Positions 1 through 6,735 of a stretch of 7,816 bases of DNA are shown piece after piece. Within the stretch, counting starts at the first letter, position 1. The number at the start of each line of letters is the position of its first letter. A program made the position numbers and the translations under genes. This DNA is from Dethiosulfatibacter sp. (GTDB lineage Bacteria > Bacillota > Clostridia > Tissierellales > Dethiosulfatibacteraceae), in the NCBI GenBank assembly GCA_030591825.1, contig JAUVAG010000036.1:1-7816 (forward strand). Reading direction: 5' to 3'. The notes below the pieces were generated by a model. It searched no databases. It was not told the DNA's origin and saw only the letters and a list, made by a program, of their open reading frames with translations.

Positions 1-1
1 C

Positions 2-12
2 AGACTAAGTCT
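2..12. promoter_or_regulatory. Perfect 5-1-5 dyad upstream of the PadR gene, possible operator
   Basis: AGACT-A-AGTCT is a perfect inverted repeat centred at position 7, 21 nt before the PadR start codon and just upstream of its ribosome binding site. PadR proteins often repress their own operon by binding a dyad near the promoter, so this could be an operator. The half-sites do not match the ATGT/ACAT operator known for some PadR proteins. The promoter lies outside the window, and an 11-bp dyad can arise by chance. Confidence 0.25.
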
Positions 13-33
13 TATAGTGGAGGGAATCATGTA

Positions 34-438
34 ATGGAAGAAAAAAACAGTAAATGTTGTGAAAATACCATAGGAAACAAGGCTGTAAATAAATGCTCCT
101 GCATGGGGCATAACCTGGATAAGCTGATTCAACCTGTATTACTTGAGATACTCATGGAGGAAAAGCTCTACGGCTATAAAATACTGAAAAAATTCGAAGA
201 AAAATGGAGCCTTGGGGGAGATGTGCCAGACAGTACTGGAATTTACAGAACCCTAAGCAAAATGCAGGGACAAGAAATACTTACCTTTGAGTGGGAAACC
301 CAGGAGACTGGACCTGTAAAAAAAGTTTACTCAATAACTGAAGAGGGAAGGAAGTGCTATAAATCATGGATAGAGACACTTAAAGGTTATCATGAATATA
401 TTGGAAATATAATTGAAGAAGGCGAAAAAATTATATAA
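34..438 (+). CDS. PadR-family transcriptional regulator with Cys-rich N-terminal extension
   Basis: A 134-residue, probably cytosolic DNA-binding regulator. Residues 28-112 form a PadR winged helix: the first helices (QPVLLEIL, then LYGYKILKKFEE), the recognition region (PDSTGIYRTLSKM, about 65-77) and the wing followed by the last helix (GPVKKVYSITEEGRKCYKSW). The C-terminus is short, as in the compact PadR subgroup that lacks the long dimerisation region of PadR itself. Ahead of the domain is an unusual extension with Cys8, Cys9, Cys21, Cys23 and His26, which could bind a metal or Fe-S cluster or act as a thiol switch; this is inference. The ATG at 34 is chosen because GGAGGG (19-24) lies 9 nt upstream; the ATG at 29 is out of frame. 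It is the first gene of the cluster, 17 nt before the preferred start of the radical SAM gene, and so probably controls the operon. The family call is firm; the ligand is unknown. Confidence 0.88.
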   Translation: MEEKNSKCCENTIGNKAVNKCSCMGHNLDKLIQPVLLEILMEEKLYGYKILKKFEEKWSLGGDVPDSTGIYRTLSKMQGQEILTFEWETQETGPVKKVYSITEEGRKCYKSWIETLKGYHEYIGNIIEEGEKII

Positions 439-439
439 T

Positions 440-445
440 AGGAGA
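440..445 (+). promoter_or_regulatory. Ribosome binding site deciding the radical SAM start
   Basis: AGGAGA lies 10 nt before the ATG at 456 but only 1 nt before the in-frame ATG at 447. The spacing favours 456 as the true start, giving a protein beginning MIKKID. Confidence 0.6.
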
Positions 446-455
446 AATGGAGATT

Positions 456-1436
456 ATGATAAAGAAAATAGATTTGGTATACAATTTGGCATTGGAAGGA
501 AAAAGAATTGATGACAGTATACTAATAGAATTACTTGAACTTGATTCTGCTTCTAAGGAGGCATCATACCTTGGAGAAAAAGCAAGGGAACTTGCAGGAA
601 AGGTTGCAGGCAATAAGGGTAAAATTTGGGCTTCCATAGGAATAGACTACCAGACATGTCCCATGAATTGTGACTTTTGTTCCTTTGGAGAGGAATGGAA
701 CCTTTTTGAAGGAAGACATGAATGGACGGATGAGGAAGTAGTGGAACAGGTTGAGAAATATGTAAGTGAAGGGGCTTCTTGGATTACATTAAGGACCACC
801 CAGTACTACGGGATAGACCGGTTAAATGTTCTAGCTGAAAAAGTACGAAAAGAAGTGCCGGGGGACTATGGTCTTGTTGCGAATACGGGAGAATTTGGAA
901 AGCTGAAAGCCAAGGAAATGAAGGATGCTGGAATAGATACGGTTTATCATACATTGAGGCTTGGGGAAGGAAAGGACACTAAATTCAATATTGAGGACAG
1001 GCTGGCTACGCTATCCTCAGTTAGTGATGCAGACCTTGATCTTGCATATCTTGTTGAACCAATAGGACCGGAACATTCAAACGAGGAAATAGTAAAGATA
1101 TTCAAGACTGGACTTGACCATGGTGCTGTACTTACGGGAGCTATGGCAAGGGTTTTAATAAAAGGAACGCCTCTTGAAGACAAGGGTGAGCTCTCGCCTG
1201 AAAGGCTTGCTCAGATAATAGCAGTCACTAGACTTGGAGCAGGAACTAATGCACCTGACATATGTGTCCATCCACCAGGCAGACAAGCTATGGAATGGGG
1301 GGCGAATGTTGTAGTGGTAGAGACTGGAGCTGTTCCAAGAGCTGAAAAGGAATGCTGTGGAGACTGGGACAAGTTTGATTCTAAAAAGGCCAGGAAGTGG
1401 TTTGAGGAAGCTGGCTATGATCTTGAAAGTAAATAA
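456..1436 (+). CDS. Radical SAM enzyme of the BioB/HydE-like superfamily, function unknown
   Basis: A 326-residue soluble enzyme. Cys68, Cys72 and Cys75 form the CX3CX2C motif (CPMNCDFC) that binds the SAM-cleaving [4Fe-4S] cluster. The motif is followed by a TIM-barrel-like alternation of strands and helices, and the C-terminal PPGRQAMEWGANVVVVETG segment recalls the end of BioB-type barrels. It is unlikely to be biotin synthase: residues 76-269 contain no cysteine, so the three Cys ligands of the BioB [2Fe-2S] cluster are missing. Other cysteines occur only near the end (Cys270, and the adjacent pair Cys300-Cys301), which might hold a second cluster or a metal. The ATG at 456 is preferred over 447 on ribosome-binding-site spacing. 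It lies between the PadR gene and the transporter and overlaps the binding-protein gene by 20 nt, so it is probably co-translated with it. A role in making or remodelling the imported compound is inference; HydE-, PylB- or lipoyl-synthase-like alternatives cannot be separated by eye. Confidence 0.85.
   Translation: MIKKIDLVYNLALEGKRIDDSILIELLELDSASKEASYLGEKARELAGKVAGNKGKIWASIGIDYQTCPMNCDFCSFGEEWNLFEGRHEWTDEEVVEQVEKYVSEGASWITLRTTQYYGIDRLNVLAEKVRKEVPGDYGLVANTGEFGKLKAKEMKDAGIDTVYHTLRLGEGKDTKFNIEDRLATLSSVSDADLDLAYLVEPIGPEHSNEEIVKIFKTGLDHGAVLTGAMARVLIKGTPLEDKGELSPERLAQIIAVTRLGAGTNAPDICVHPPGRQAMEWGANVVVVETGAVPRAEKECCGDWDKFDSKKARKWFEEAGYDLESK
1404..1410 (+). promoter_or_regulatory. Ribosome binding site deciding the binding-protein start
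   Basis: GAGGAAG inside the end of the radical SAM gene lies 6 nt before the ATG at 1417. The reading frame is open further upstream to an ATG at 1357, but that start would put about 20 extra residues before the signal peptide. Confidence 0.6.
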
Positions 1437-2394
1437 GGTGAAGAAAACACTATTATTCATATTTACGTTGAGTTTTATTATTGTTGCCACAGGCTGCAGC
1501 AGTGAAACTGCTGTAGTCTATAGAGTAGGTACATGGAAGACTGCTCAGACAATCCAACCCTTCTACTATGAAAACTATCTTGAAGAGGATATTGAGGTCC
1601 TTCCTTTTACTAATCCTGGAGATCAGAAGACAGCGTTGCTTGCGGGAAATCTGGACATGACGGGAACTACCTTTGTTACGGCAATAACAGCAGCATCAAA
1701 GGGAGAGCCTGTAGTTATAGTTTCATCACTGTGCAATAAATGCTCAGCGTTGGTTGCAGGAAGTGATTCAGGAATTAAAAAAATTGAAGATCTAAAGGAT
1801 AAAAGGATTGCATATGTGCCTGGTACAATGCATCATATCCTCCTTTTAGAAATACTCGGAGAAGCTGGGCTGGATCCTGAAATGGATGTGGAACTTGTGA
1901 GGATTGATTTCTTTGACATGGGTCAATCTCTTGCAAGAGGAGATATAGATGCTTTCTGCAGCGGAGAGCCATTTCCATCTGTGGCGGAAATTGAAGGTTA
2001 TGGAAAGGTGATTGCTTATCCATATTTTGATGATTCCATTGGTACAATAAACGGTGCAATGATAACAACAAAAGACAGGATAGAAAATTCGAAAGATAAG
2101 ATTCAAGCTCTAGTTACAGCACATGTGAAATCCAGTGAGCATCTTCAGTTGGAAAGGGAATTTTGGATGTCTGAAGCTGCAAAATTCGGTACGAAAGATG
2201 CGGTTCTGGATATAGCTGTTGGCAACATGGAAATTGCATGGAATATAGATGAAGATTATATATTAAAGGCTGAAAAACTAGCTAAAAGAATGATGGAGCT
2301 TGGTGTTATCGACAACATTCCTGACATGGAAGAGCTTTTCGACACAAGTTTTGTTGAAAATGCAATGAAAGTACATGAGTTAAATCCAAAATAA
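1417..2394 (+). CDS. Lipoprotein solute-binding protein of an NMT1/SsuA-like ABC transporter
   Basis: A 325-residue extracytoplasmic receptor that captures substrate and delivers it to the adjacent permease and ATPase. Residues 1-26 are a lipoprotein signal peptide: basic start (KVNKVKK), hydrophobic core (about 11-24) and lipobox VATG-C with Cys27 as the lipidated residue. The rest fits the periplasmic-binding fold of the nitrate/sulfonate/taurine/thiamine-pyrimidine group: KTALLAGNLDMTGTT (71-85), DSGIKKIEDLKDKRIAYVPG (117-136) and SLARGDIDAFCSGEPF (171-186) lie where SsuA-like proteins form the ligand cleft. Unusual residues at cleft-like positions are a CxxC (Cys106, Cys109 in LCNKCSALV), a His pair (MHH, 138-140) and Cys181. 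The start at 1417 is set by the ribosome binding site at 1404-1410; a GTG at 1438 is a weaker alternative. The gene overlaps the radical SAM gene by 20 nt. Family is clear, substrate unknown. Confidence 0.87.
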   Translation: MILKVNKVKKTLLFIFTLSFIIVATGCSSETAVVYRVGTWKTAQTIQPFYYENYLEEDIEVLPFTNPGDQKTALLAGNLDMTGTTFVTAITAASKGEPVVIVSSLCNKCSALVAGSDSGIKKIEDLKDKRIAYVPGTMHHILLLEILGEAGLDPEMDVELVRIDFFDMGQSLARGDIDAFCSGEPFPSVAEIEGYGKVIAYPYFDDSIGTINGAMITTKDRIENSKDKIQALVTAHVKSSEHLQLEREFWMSEAAKFGTKDAVLDIAVGNMEIAWNIDEDYILKAEKLAKRMMELGVIDNIPDMEELFDTSFVENAMKVHELNPK

Positions 2395-2417
2395 ATAATA
2401 AAATAGAGGAGGTTTAA

Positions 2418-3203
2418 ATGAATAGGAGAAAGTATATAGGATTGATAGTTCCTATGATTTTATTAGCTGTATGGTATTTTGCTAACCTGTTAAATCTTGT
2501 TCCTTCCTATTTGCTGCCTTCACCTTTTGGTATTTTAAAAATAGGATGGGACTTTATTGCTGGAAATATGGATTTGACCCCATATTCCGGCACTTTTTAT
2601 ATACACTTTGCAGCAAGTATAAGTAGGGTGTTGGCTGGATTTTTGATTGCGTCAATCTCGGGAATATTGCTCGGATATGCATCAGGTAGAAGTGATAAAT
2701 TCAACGGACTTGTAAATCCTTTCATAAATGGGCTTAAGGCGGTTCCTGGAATAGGATGGCTTCCTGTTGCCCTCGTATGGTTTGGAGTAGGGCAGAAGAC
2801 TGCAGTTTTTTTAATTGCCCTTGCAGCGTTTTTTCCTGTATATATCAATGTATGTGCAGGTGCTGCAAAGGTCCCTGAAATATATATAAAAAGTGCAAAA
2901 ATGATGGGTGCGTCAAAATCCAGAATATTTTATACTGTAATACTGCCTGCATCACTTGATTCCTTGATAACGGGACTGAGACTTGCTTTGGGAGTATCCT
3001 GGGCTTATCTGGTTCTCGGTGAAATTACAGGAGTATCACAGGGACTTGGAGCGGTTATGATGGATGCAAGGATGCTTGGACATATAGATGTCGTAGTAAT
3101 GAGCATGGTCATAATAGCAATACTTGGATGGATCAGTGATTATATTCTTGTAGGAATATTTAAATTTCTTTCAAAACTTAGGGGACGACATTATGGAATA
3201 TGA
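2418..3203 (+). CDS. ABC transporter permease (SsuC/TauC-like, BPD_transp_1)
   Basis: A 261-residue inner-membrane permease that should form a homodimeric channel. Hydrophobic segments near residues 7-27, 63-88, 115-147 (probably two), 186-205 and 225-247 suggest about six transmembrane helices. The cytoplasmic EAA loop that docks on the ATPase is present at about 154-177, ending in AKMMGASKSRIFYTVILP with the conserved Gly and the I-LP ending. The PSPFGIL stretch (35-41) and GIGWLPVALVWFGVG (111-125) are typical of nitrate/sulfonate/taurine permeases. A full AGGAGG (2407-2412) lies 5 nt before the ATG. The gene follows the binding-protein gene by 23 nt and overlaps the ATPase gene by 11 nt. 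SsuC, TauC and ThiX-like permeases look alike, so no substrate is assigned. Confidence 0.92.
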   Translation: MNRRKYIGLIVPMILLAVWYFANLLNLVPSYLLPSPFGILKIGWDFIAGNMDLTPYSGTFYIHFAASISRVLAGFLIASISGILLGYASGRSDKFNGLVNPFINGLKAVPGIGWLPVALVWFGVGQKTAVFLIALAAFFPVYINVCAGAAKVPEIYIKSAKMMGASKSRIFYTVILPASLDSLITGLRLALGVSWAYLVLGEITGVSQGLGAVMMDARMLGHIDVVVMSMVIIAILGWISDYILVGIFKFLSKLRGRHYGI

Positions 3204-3978
3204 AAAAATATTAGAAATAAAAAATCTCAACAAAGAATTTGAAAACAAGAATGGTAAAATAATTCTCTTTGAAGATTTCAACCTTAATGTAAAAAAAGAT
3301 GAACTCGTAGTTCTTTTAGGTCCCAGTGGTTGTGGTAAATCCACTCTTCTTGAGATGACCGCAGGATTCGACAATGATTATTCCGGTGAGTTGTTGTTTG
3401 AAGGAGAAAAGGTGAAAGGAACGTCAGGTGACAGGGCAGTGGTCTTTCAAAAAGATGCACTTTTTCCTTGGCTAAACGTATATGACAATATAGCCTATGG
3501 TCTGAGAATCAGGAGGATGAATGAGGGCAATATTAAAGTAAAAGTCATGGATGTTCTTGAAAAAGTAAATCTTGCAAGCTATTCTGATTACTTTATGGAA
3601 GAACTATCTGGAGGTATGAAGCAGAGGGTTGCGCTGGCAAGGGTATTGGTTCTGGAACCAGGCATGCTTTTAATGGATGAGCCCTTTGGAGCCCTTGATT
3701 CCTTCACAAGGCTTAAGATACAGGAGCTTATGGTTGAAATAAGAAAGATATATTATCCTGCCATTGTTTTCATAACCCATGATATTGATGAGGCTCTTCT
3801 ACTTGCGGATCGCATAGTTATGCTTAATGCAGGAGAAAAAGGGAAGTATATGGAAATAATTCCTGAGTTTGAAGGTAAATGTGAAAACCTAATGGATAAG
3901 TCCATGGATGAGAAGTTTAATGATTACAAGAGAGAAATATTAGAACACTATTCAAACAACAACAAAAATATGATATAA
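3193..3978 (+). CDS. ABC transporter ATP-binding protein (SsuB/TauB-like)
   Basis: A 261-residue cytosolic ATPase that powers the permease. All nucleotide-binding motifs are intact: Walker A GPSGCGKST (43-51), Q-loop Gln86 in VVFQKDALFPW, signature LSGGMKQR (138-145), Walker B LLMDEP with Asp162 and Glu163, D-loop ALD, and H-loop His196 in FITHDIDEA. The DALFPWLNVYDNIAYGL region after the Q-loop is typical of the nitrate/sulfonate/taurine group. After the core there is a short C-terminal tail (about 213-261) with no recognised regulatory domain. The ATG at 3193 lies inside the end of the permease gene and is preceded by AGGGGA (3180-3185), so translation is probably coupled. It is the last gene of the operon. 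Confidence 0.93.
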   Translation: MEYEKILEIKNLNKEFENKNGKIILFEDFNLNVKKDELVVLLGPSGCGKSTLLEMTAGFDNDYSGELLFEGEKVKGTSGDRAVVFQKDALFPWLNVYDNIAYGLRIRRMNEGNIKVKVMDVLEKVNLASYSDYFMEELSGGMKQRVALARVLVLEPGMLLMDEPFGALDSFTRLKIQELMVEIRKIYYPAIVFITHDIDEALLLADRIVMLNAGEKGKYMEIIPEFEGKCENLMDKSMDEKFNDYKREILEHYSNNNKNMI

Positions 3979-3979
3979 T
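3951..3979 (+). promoter_or_regulatory. Probable sigma-A promoter for the diguanylate cyclase gene
   Basis: TTCAAA (3951-3956, 4 of 6 matches to TTGACA) is separated by exactly 17 nt from a perfect TATAAT (3974-3979). The -10 overlaps the stop codon of the ATPase gene. It would start transcription about 60 nt before the TPR-GGDEF start, making that gene a separate unit. No intrinsic terminator is visible between the two genes, so read-through from the transporter operon is also possible. Confidence 0.45.
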
Positions 3980-4036
3980 GAATACTTATTATGCGATATT
4001 TAGATTTGTTATAAGTTAATTGAAGTTGTCATCCAA

Positions 4037-4042
4037 AGGGGG
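4037..4042 (+). promoter_or_regulatory. Ribosome binding site deciding the GGDEF gene start
   Basis: AGGGGG directly abuts an ATG at 4043, leaving no spacer, but lies 6 nt before the in-frame ATG at 4049. The second ATG (protein starting MVNEIRT) is therefore the better start. Confidence 0.6.
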
Positions 4043-4048
4043 ATGAAA

Positions 4049-5671
4049 ATGGTTAATGAAATTAGGACGATGCTTGCAGAATCAAAAGAACTTGCTCTTG
4101 AAAATCCAGGTAAATCATATGATCTTGCTGTAAGAGCCTATGAACTAGCTGAAAAAAACGGTCTTGAAATTGAAAAGGGACAGGCCTACTATAAAATGGC
4201 CTATGCATGCCGGGTTATGTCGGATTATTCAAATGGTCTTGACTATGCTTTTAAGGCTTTGGATATTTTCAAGGAAAACAACCATATAGAAGGAATCATA
4301 AAAGCTAGAAATATTATAGGTATCATATATTTTTATTTTGGAGATTATTCAAGTGCTCTTGAAAACTTCACCAAGGCTCTTGAGAATCTTGAAATAAATG
4401 AAGACGTGAACTTGAAAGCTTCAATACTTAATAATATCGGAGAAATATATAGGGAAGCAAAGCAATATGACAGGGCCATTGAATACTATGAAGATGCTCT
4501 TGATATTTCTGTTGAGTATGATTTCAGCAACAATATTTCAGCTATATATTTGAACCTTGGAGAAGTATATTCTATAAACAACAGAGAAGATGATGCAATA
4601 GAGTGCATAAGGAAATCTTATGAAATTTCAAAGACAGGTAGGAGCGTAATTATACAAGCGGAAGCCGAGACTAAGTTAGGCAAGGCTATGTATAATAGAG
4701 GGGAATATCAAAAATCCCAGGATTATTATTTTTCAGCGCTGACAAAATACAATAAGGTAAACAACAAGTTCTATTTGATAGAACTTTTAATTAACATGTC
4801 GCTTCTTGATGAGGTAATGGGCAACAGCCCTATTAATAATCTACAGGAAGCATTGAATAATGCAGTGGAGATAGGTCTCGAACCAAAGGTAAGTAACGTT
4901 TACAGGCTTTTTTCCGAATACTATGAAAGAAACCATGATTACAAGAATGCTCTGGAATACTATAAATCCTACCATATGAAGGAAAAAGAGCTTGAAGCTA
5001 CAAATCTTTCAAAGAAACTGGAAATAATTTCCATTGAATTTGACTATTACAGGGAAAAAAGCAAAAACAAGAAATTTAAGGTTTTAAGCGAGAAGCTGAA
5101 AAGAGAGGTTGATGAATCAGCTATTGAACTCGGGAAAATAAGGGATCAAAATGCATACCTGGTGAAGGAAACACTGGTAGATGAACTTACCAAGCTCTAC
5201 AACAGAAGAGGCATATACAGCATGTTTTCAAAGGTTCTAGGTAAAATATGCGATTCTACCTGTGCTCTTTTTATCATGGACATAGATTTCTTTAAGAAAT
5301 ATAACGATTCATGGGGACATATACAGGGGGACGCATGTCTTAAAAAGATATCATATTGTTTGAACAACCTGCCCTTCGAGAATTATTTTGCAGGAAGGTT
5401 TGGCGGAGAAGAGTTTCTTCTGTATATGAAGGTTGAAAGTTTCGAAGAAGCTGTTGAGAAGGGGGAATATGTCAGAAGAGCTGTTGAAGAGTTGAAGCTC
5501 TTCTATTCCAGAGAAGAAGACAGCAGACATGTTACAGTAAGCCTTGGAGGCAAGATCGGTGTTGTCAATATGAGTAATCTTAACAGGATAGTAGAGGAAG
5601 CCGACAAGGAACTTTACCTTGCTAAGGAACAGGGAAGAAACAGGTTGTCAATAAGTATGATAGAAGAATAG
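4049..5671 (+). CDS. TPR-repeat diguanylate cyclase (GGDEF domain)
   Basis: A 540-residue protein predicted to make cyclic di-GMP from two GTP. Residues about 5-310 are a run of tetratricopeptide repeats, with recurring patterns such as FYFGDYSSALENFTKALE, QYDRAIEYYEDALD, REDDAIECIRKSYE, GEYQKSQDYYFSAL and HDYKNALEYYKSYH. Residues about 311-372 are charged and helical, probably a coiled-coil linker. The GGDEF domain follows (about 376-536): DELTKLYNRRG, the metal/GTP-binding MDIDFFKKYND, GHIQGD, and an active-type GGEEF at 452-456, then VTVSLGG. The inhibitory RxxD site, expected just before GGEEF, is replaced by FENY, so classical product inhibition is probably absent. There is no signal peptide or membrane helix, so it should be cytosolic and controlled by protein partners binding the TPRs. 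It has its own likely promoter and terminator, so a link to the ABC operon is not shown. Confidence 0.92.
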   Translation: MVNEIRTMLAESKELALENPGKSYDLAVRAYELAEKNGLEIEKGQAYYKMAYACRVMSDYSNGLDYAFKALDIFKENNHIEGIIKARNIIGIIYFYFGDYSSALENFTKALENLEINEDVNLKASILNNIGEIYREAKQYDRAIEYYEDALDISVEYDFSNNISAIYLNLGEVYSINNREDDAIECIRKSYEISKTGRSVIIQAEAETKLGKAMYNRGEYQKSQDYYFSALTKYNKVNNKFYLIELLINMSLLDEVMGNSPINNLQEALNNAVEIGLEPKVSNVYRLFSEYYERNHDYKNALEYYKSYHMKEKELEATNLSKKLEIISIEFDYYREKSKNKKFKVLSEKLKREVDESAIELGKIRDQNAYLVKETLVDELTKLYNRRGIYSMFSKVLGKICDSTCALFIMDIDFFKKYNDSWGHIQGDACLKKISYCLNNLPFENYFAGRFGGEEFLLYMKVESFEEAVEKGEYVRRAVEELKLFYSREEDSRHVTVSLGGKIGVVNMSNLNRIVEEADKELYLAKEQGRNRLSISMIEE

Positions 5672-5676
5672 AAAAG

Positions 5677-5716
5677 AAATCCTGATTCCAATGTGGAAAT
5701 CAGGATTTTGTTTTTT
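5677..5716 (+). terminator. Intrinsic terminator after the diguanylate cyclase gene
   Basis: AAATCCTGATT (5677-5687) pairs perfectly with 5698-5708, extended by CC/GG (5688-5689 with 5695-5696) across one bulged A. A T-rich tract follows, ending in six Ts at 5711-5716. The stem begins 5 nt after the stop codon. Confidence 0.85.
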
Positions 5717-5833
5717 GGCTTTGTCATTTCTTTTTCGTCAAACTGTACATGGAAAGCTTAATCAATTACTTTTTTGACAAATCCATAATCAATATCCCCA
5801 GCGAAATATTAGCCTGATAAAAGGGTATATGAG

Positions 5834-5860
5834 TTGAAAGATTATATAATGCCATATAAA
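5834..5860 (+). promoter_or_regulatory. Weak candidate promoter for the NapH-like operon
   Basis: The AT-rich gap 5717-5917 should hold the promoter of the next gene. TTGAAA (5834-5839) with TATAAA (5855-5860) has a short 15-nt spacer. A perfect TATAAT at 5845-5850 has no good -35 at the right distance, and a TTGACA at 5774-5779 has no -10 about 17 nt downstream. No single choice is convincing, and no riboswitch-like fold was seen. Confidence 0.2.
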
Positions 5861-5917
5861 TGTCACAATAAAAGAGTATTATATGAATAAGAAATTCATT
5901 AAAACTGGGAGAGAAGT

Positions 5918-6724
5918 ATGAAGAAAAAAAGCAGGCTTAGACTTTATAGTCAAATATTATTTTTTGTTATTGTCGCACTTATTACATTAAACCATTATCT
6001 GGCGGAATCAGGTAAAACCCTGCCATTTATAGGTTCAATGTCCTTGCATTCAATATGCCCATACGGTGGAGTTGTAACACTGGTAACTCTCTTGAAATAT
6101 GGTGTTTTTGTAAAGCAAATACATGAATCTTCAGTTGTCATACTTGCTTTGATAATGGTGCTAGGAGTCTTATTCGGACCTGTGGTATGCAGCTATATGT
6201 GTCCATTGGGAAGCATTCAGGAATGGATAGGAAAATTAGGCAGGAAAATATTCAAAAAAAGATACAACAATCTCGTACCTGAAAATCTGGACAAGATATT
6301 GCGTTATACAAGATACTTTTTTCTCATTTTCACGGTTTATGTTACAACTAATTCACTAAGGTTGATGTTCTTAAATATTGATCCATATTATGCTCTTTTT
6401 AATTTCTGGTCAGATGAGGTTGTAGTTGGAGGGCTTGTAGTATTGGTGGTTACTCTGCTGGGGTCTCTCTTTATTGAAAGACCATGGTGTAAATATGCCT
6501 GTCCTTTTGGAGCCGTAATGGGACTAACAAATTTTATAAGGGTATTCAAAATAAAGAGAAACAGTGAAACTTGTATAAATTGTGGTGCCTGTGACAGAGC
6601 GTGTCCAATGAATATTGAAGTTTCAAAATCAGGAACTGTTAGAAACCATCAATGCATAAGTTGTGGCAGATGTACATCTGATGAGTATTGTCCTGTGGAA
6701 AATACTGTGGAAATAAAGAGATAG
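5918..6724 (+). CDS. NapH/CcoG-like polytopic membrane iron-sulfur protein
   Basis: A 268-residue membrane electron-transfer protein. Hydrophobic segments at about 11-28, 72-93, 129-148 and 168-187 suggest four main helices, with a further possible one near 50-65. Two Cys-x3-Cys-Pro motifs (CSYMCPLG, Cys91/Cys95; CKYACPFG, Cys191/Cys195) are hallmarks of the NapH/NosR/CcoG/PceC superfamily, and a further ICPYGG with Cys47 lies in the first loop. The C-terminus has two [4Fe-4S] ferredoxin motifs: CINCGACDRACP (Cys219, 222, 225, 229) and CISCGRCTSDEYCP (Cys246, 249, 252, 258), the second with a longer CX5C end. It probably passes electrons between a membrane donor and an extracytoplasmic or membrane partner. 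The next gene follows after 11 nt and is the likely partner. The start has GGGAGAG (5907-5913) upstream. No napFGD, nosZ or reductive dehalogenase gene is nearby, so the acceptor is unknown and no gene symbol is given. Confidence 0.88.
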   Translation: MKKKSRLRLYSQILFFVIVALITLNHYLAESGKTLPFIGSMSLHSICPYGGVVTLVTLLKYGVFVKQIHESSVVILALIMVLGVLFGPVVCSYMCPLGSIQEWIGKLGRKIFKKRYNNLVPENLDKILRYTRYFFLIFTVYVTTNSLRLMFLNIDPYYALFNFWSDEVVVGGLVVLVVTLLGSLFIERPWCKYACPFGAVMGLTNFIRVFKIKRNSETCINCGACDRACPMNIEVSKSGTVRNHQCISCGRCTSDEYCPVENTVEIKR

Positions 6725-6730
6725 GGGAGG
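6724..6730 (+). promoter_or_regulatory. Ribosome binding site deciding the anchored-protein start
   Basis: GGGGAGG, overlapping the last base of the NapH-like stop codon, lies 5 nt before the ATG at 6736. An in-frame ATG at 6688 inside the NapH-like gene would add 16 cysteine-containing residues ahead of the membrane anchor and has no comparable site. Confidence 0.7.
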
Positions 6731-6735
6731 AAGAT

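Noticed and set aside
456..1436. Calling the radical SAM enzyme biotin synthase (bioB)
   Set aside because: The cysteines for the BioB [2Fe-2S] cluster are absent and no other biotin gene is present.
1417..3978. Naming the transporter ssuABC, tauABC or thiXYZ
   Set aside because: These families share the same fold and motifs; nothing in the neighbourhood identifies sulfonate, taurine or a thiamine precursor as substrate.
3984..4016. ACTTAT/ATAAGT dyad between the ATPase and diguanylate cyclase genes as a terminator
   Set aside because: Six AT-rich pairs around a 21-nt loop with no T run is too weak for an intrinsic terminator.
5774..5796. FNR-like site or promoter built on TTGACA at 5774
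   Set aside because: The TTGA and TCAA half-sites are too far apart for an FNR box (11 nt instead of about 6), and no -10 lies at proper spacing.
5749..5817. A 22-residue open frame (starting MESLINYF) in the gap before the NapH-like gene
   Set aside because: There is no ribosome binding site before its ATG and no recognisable motif; a frame of this length is expected by chance.
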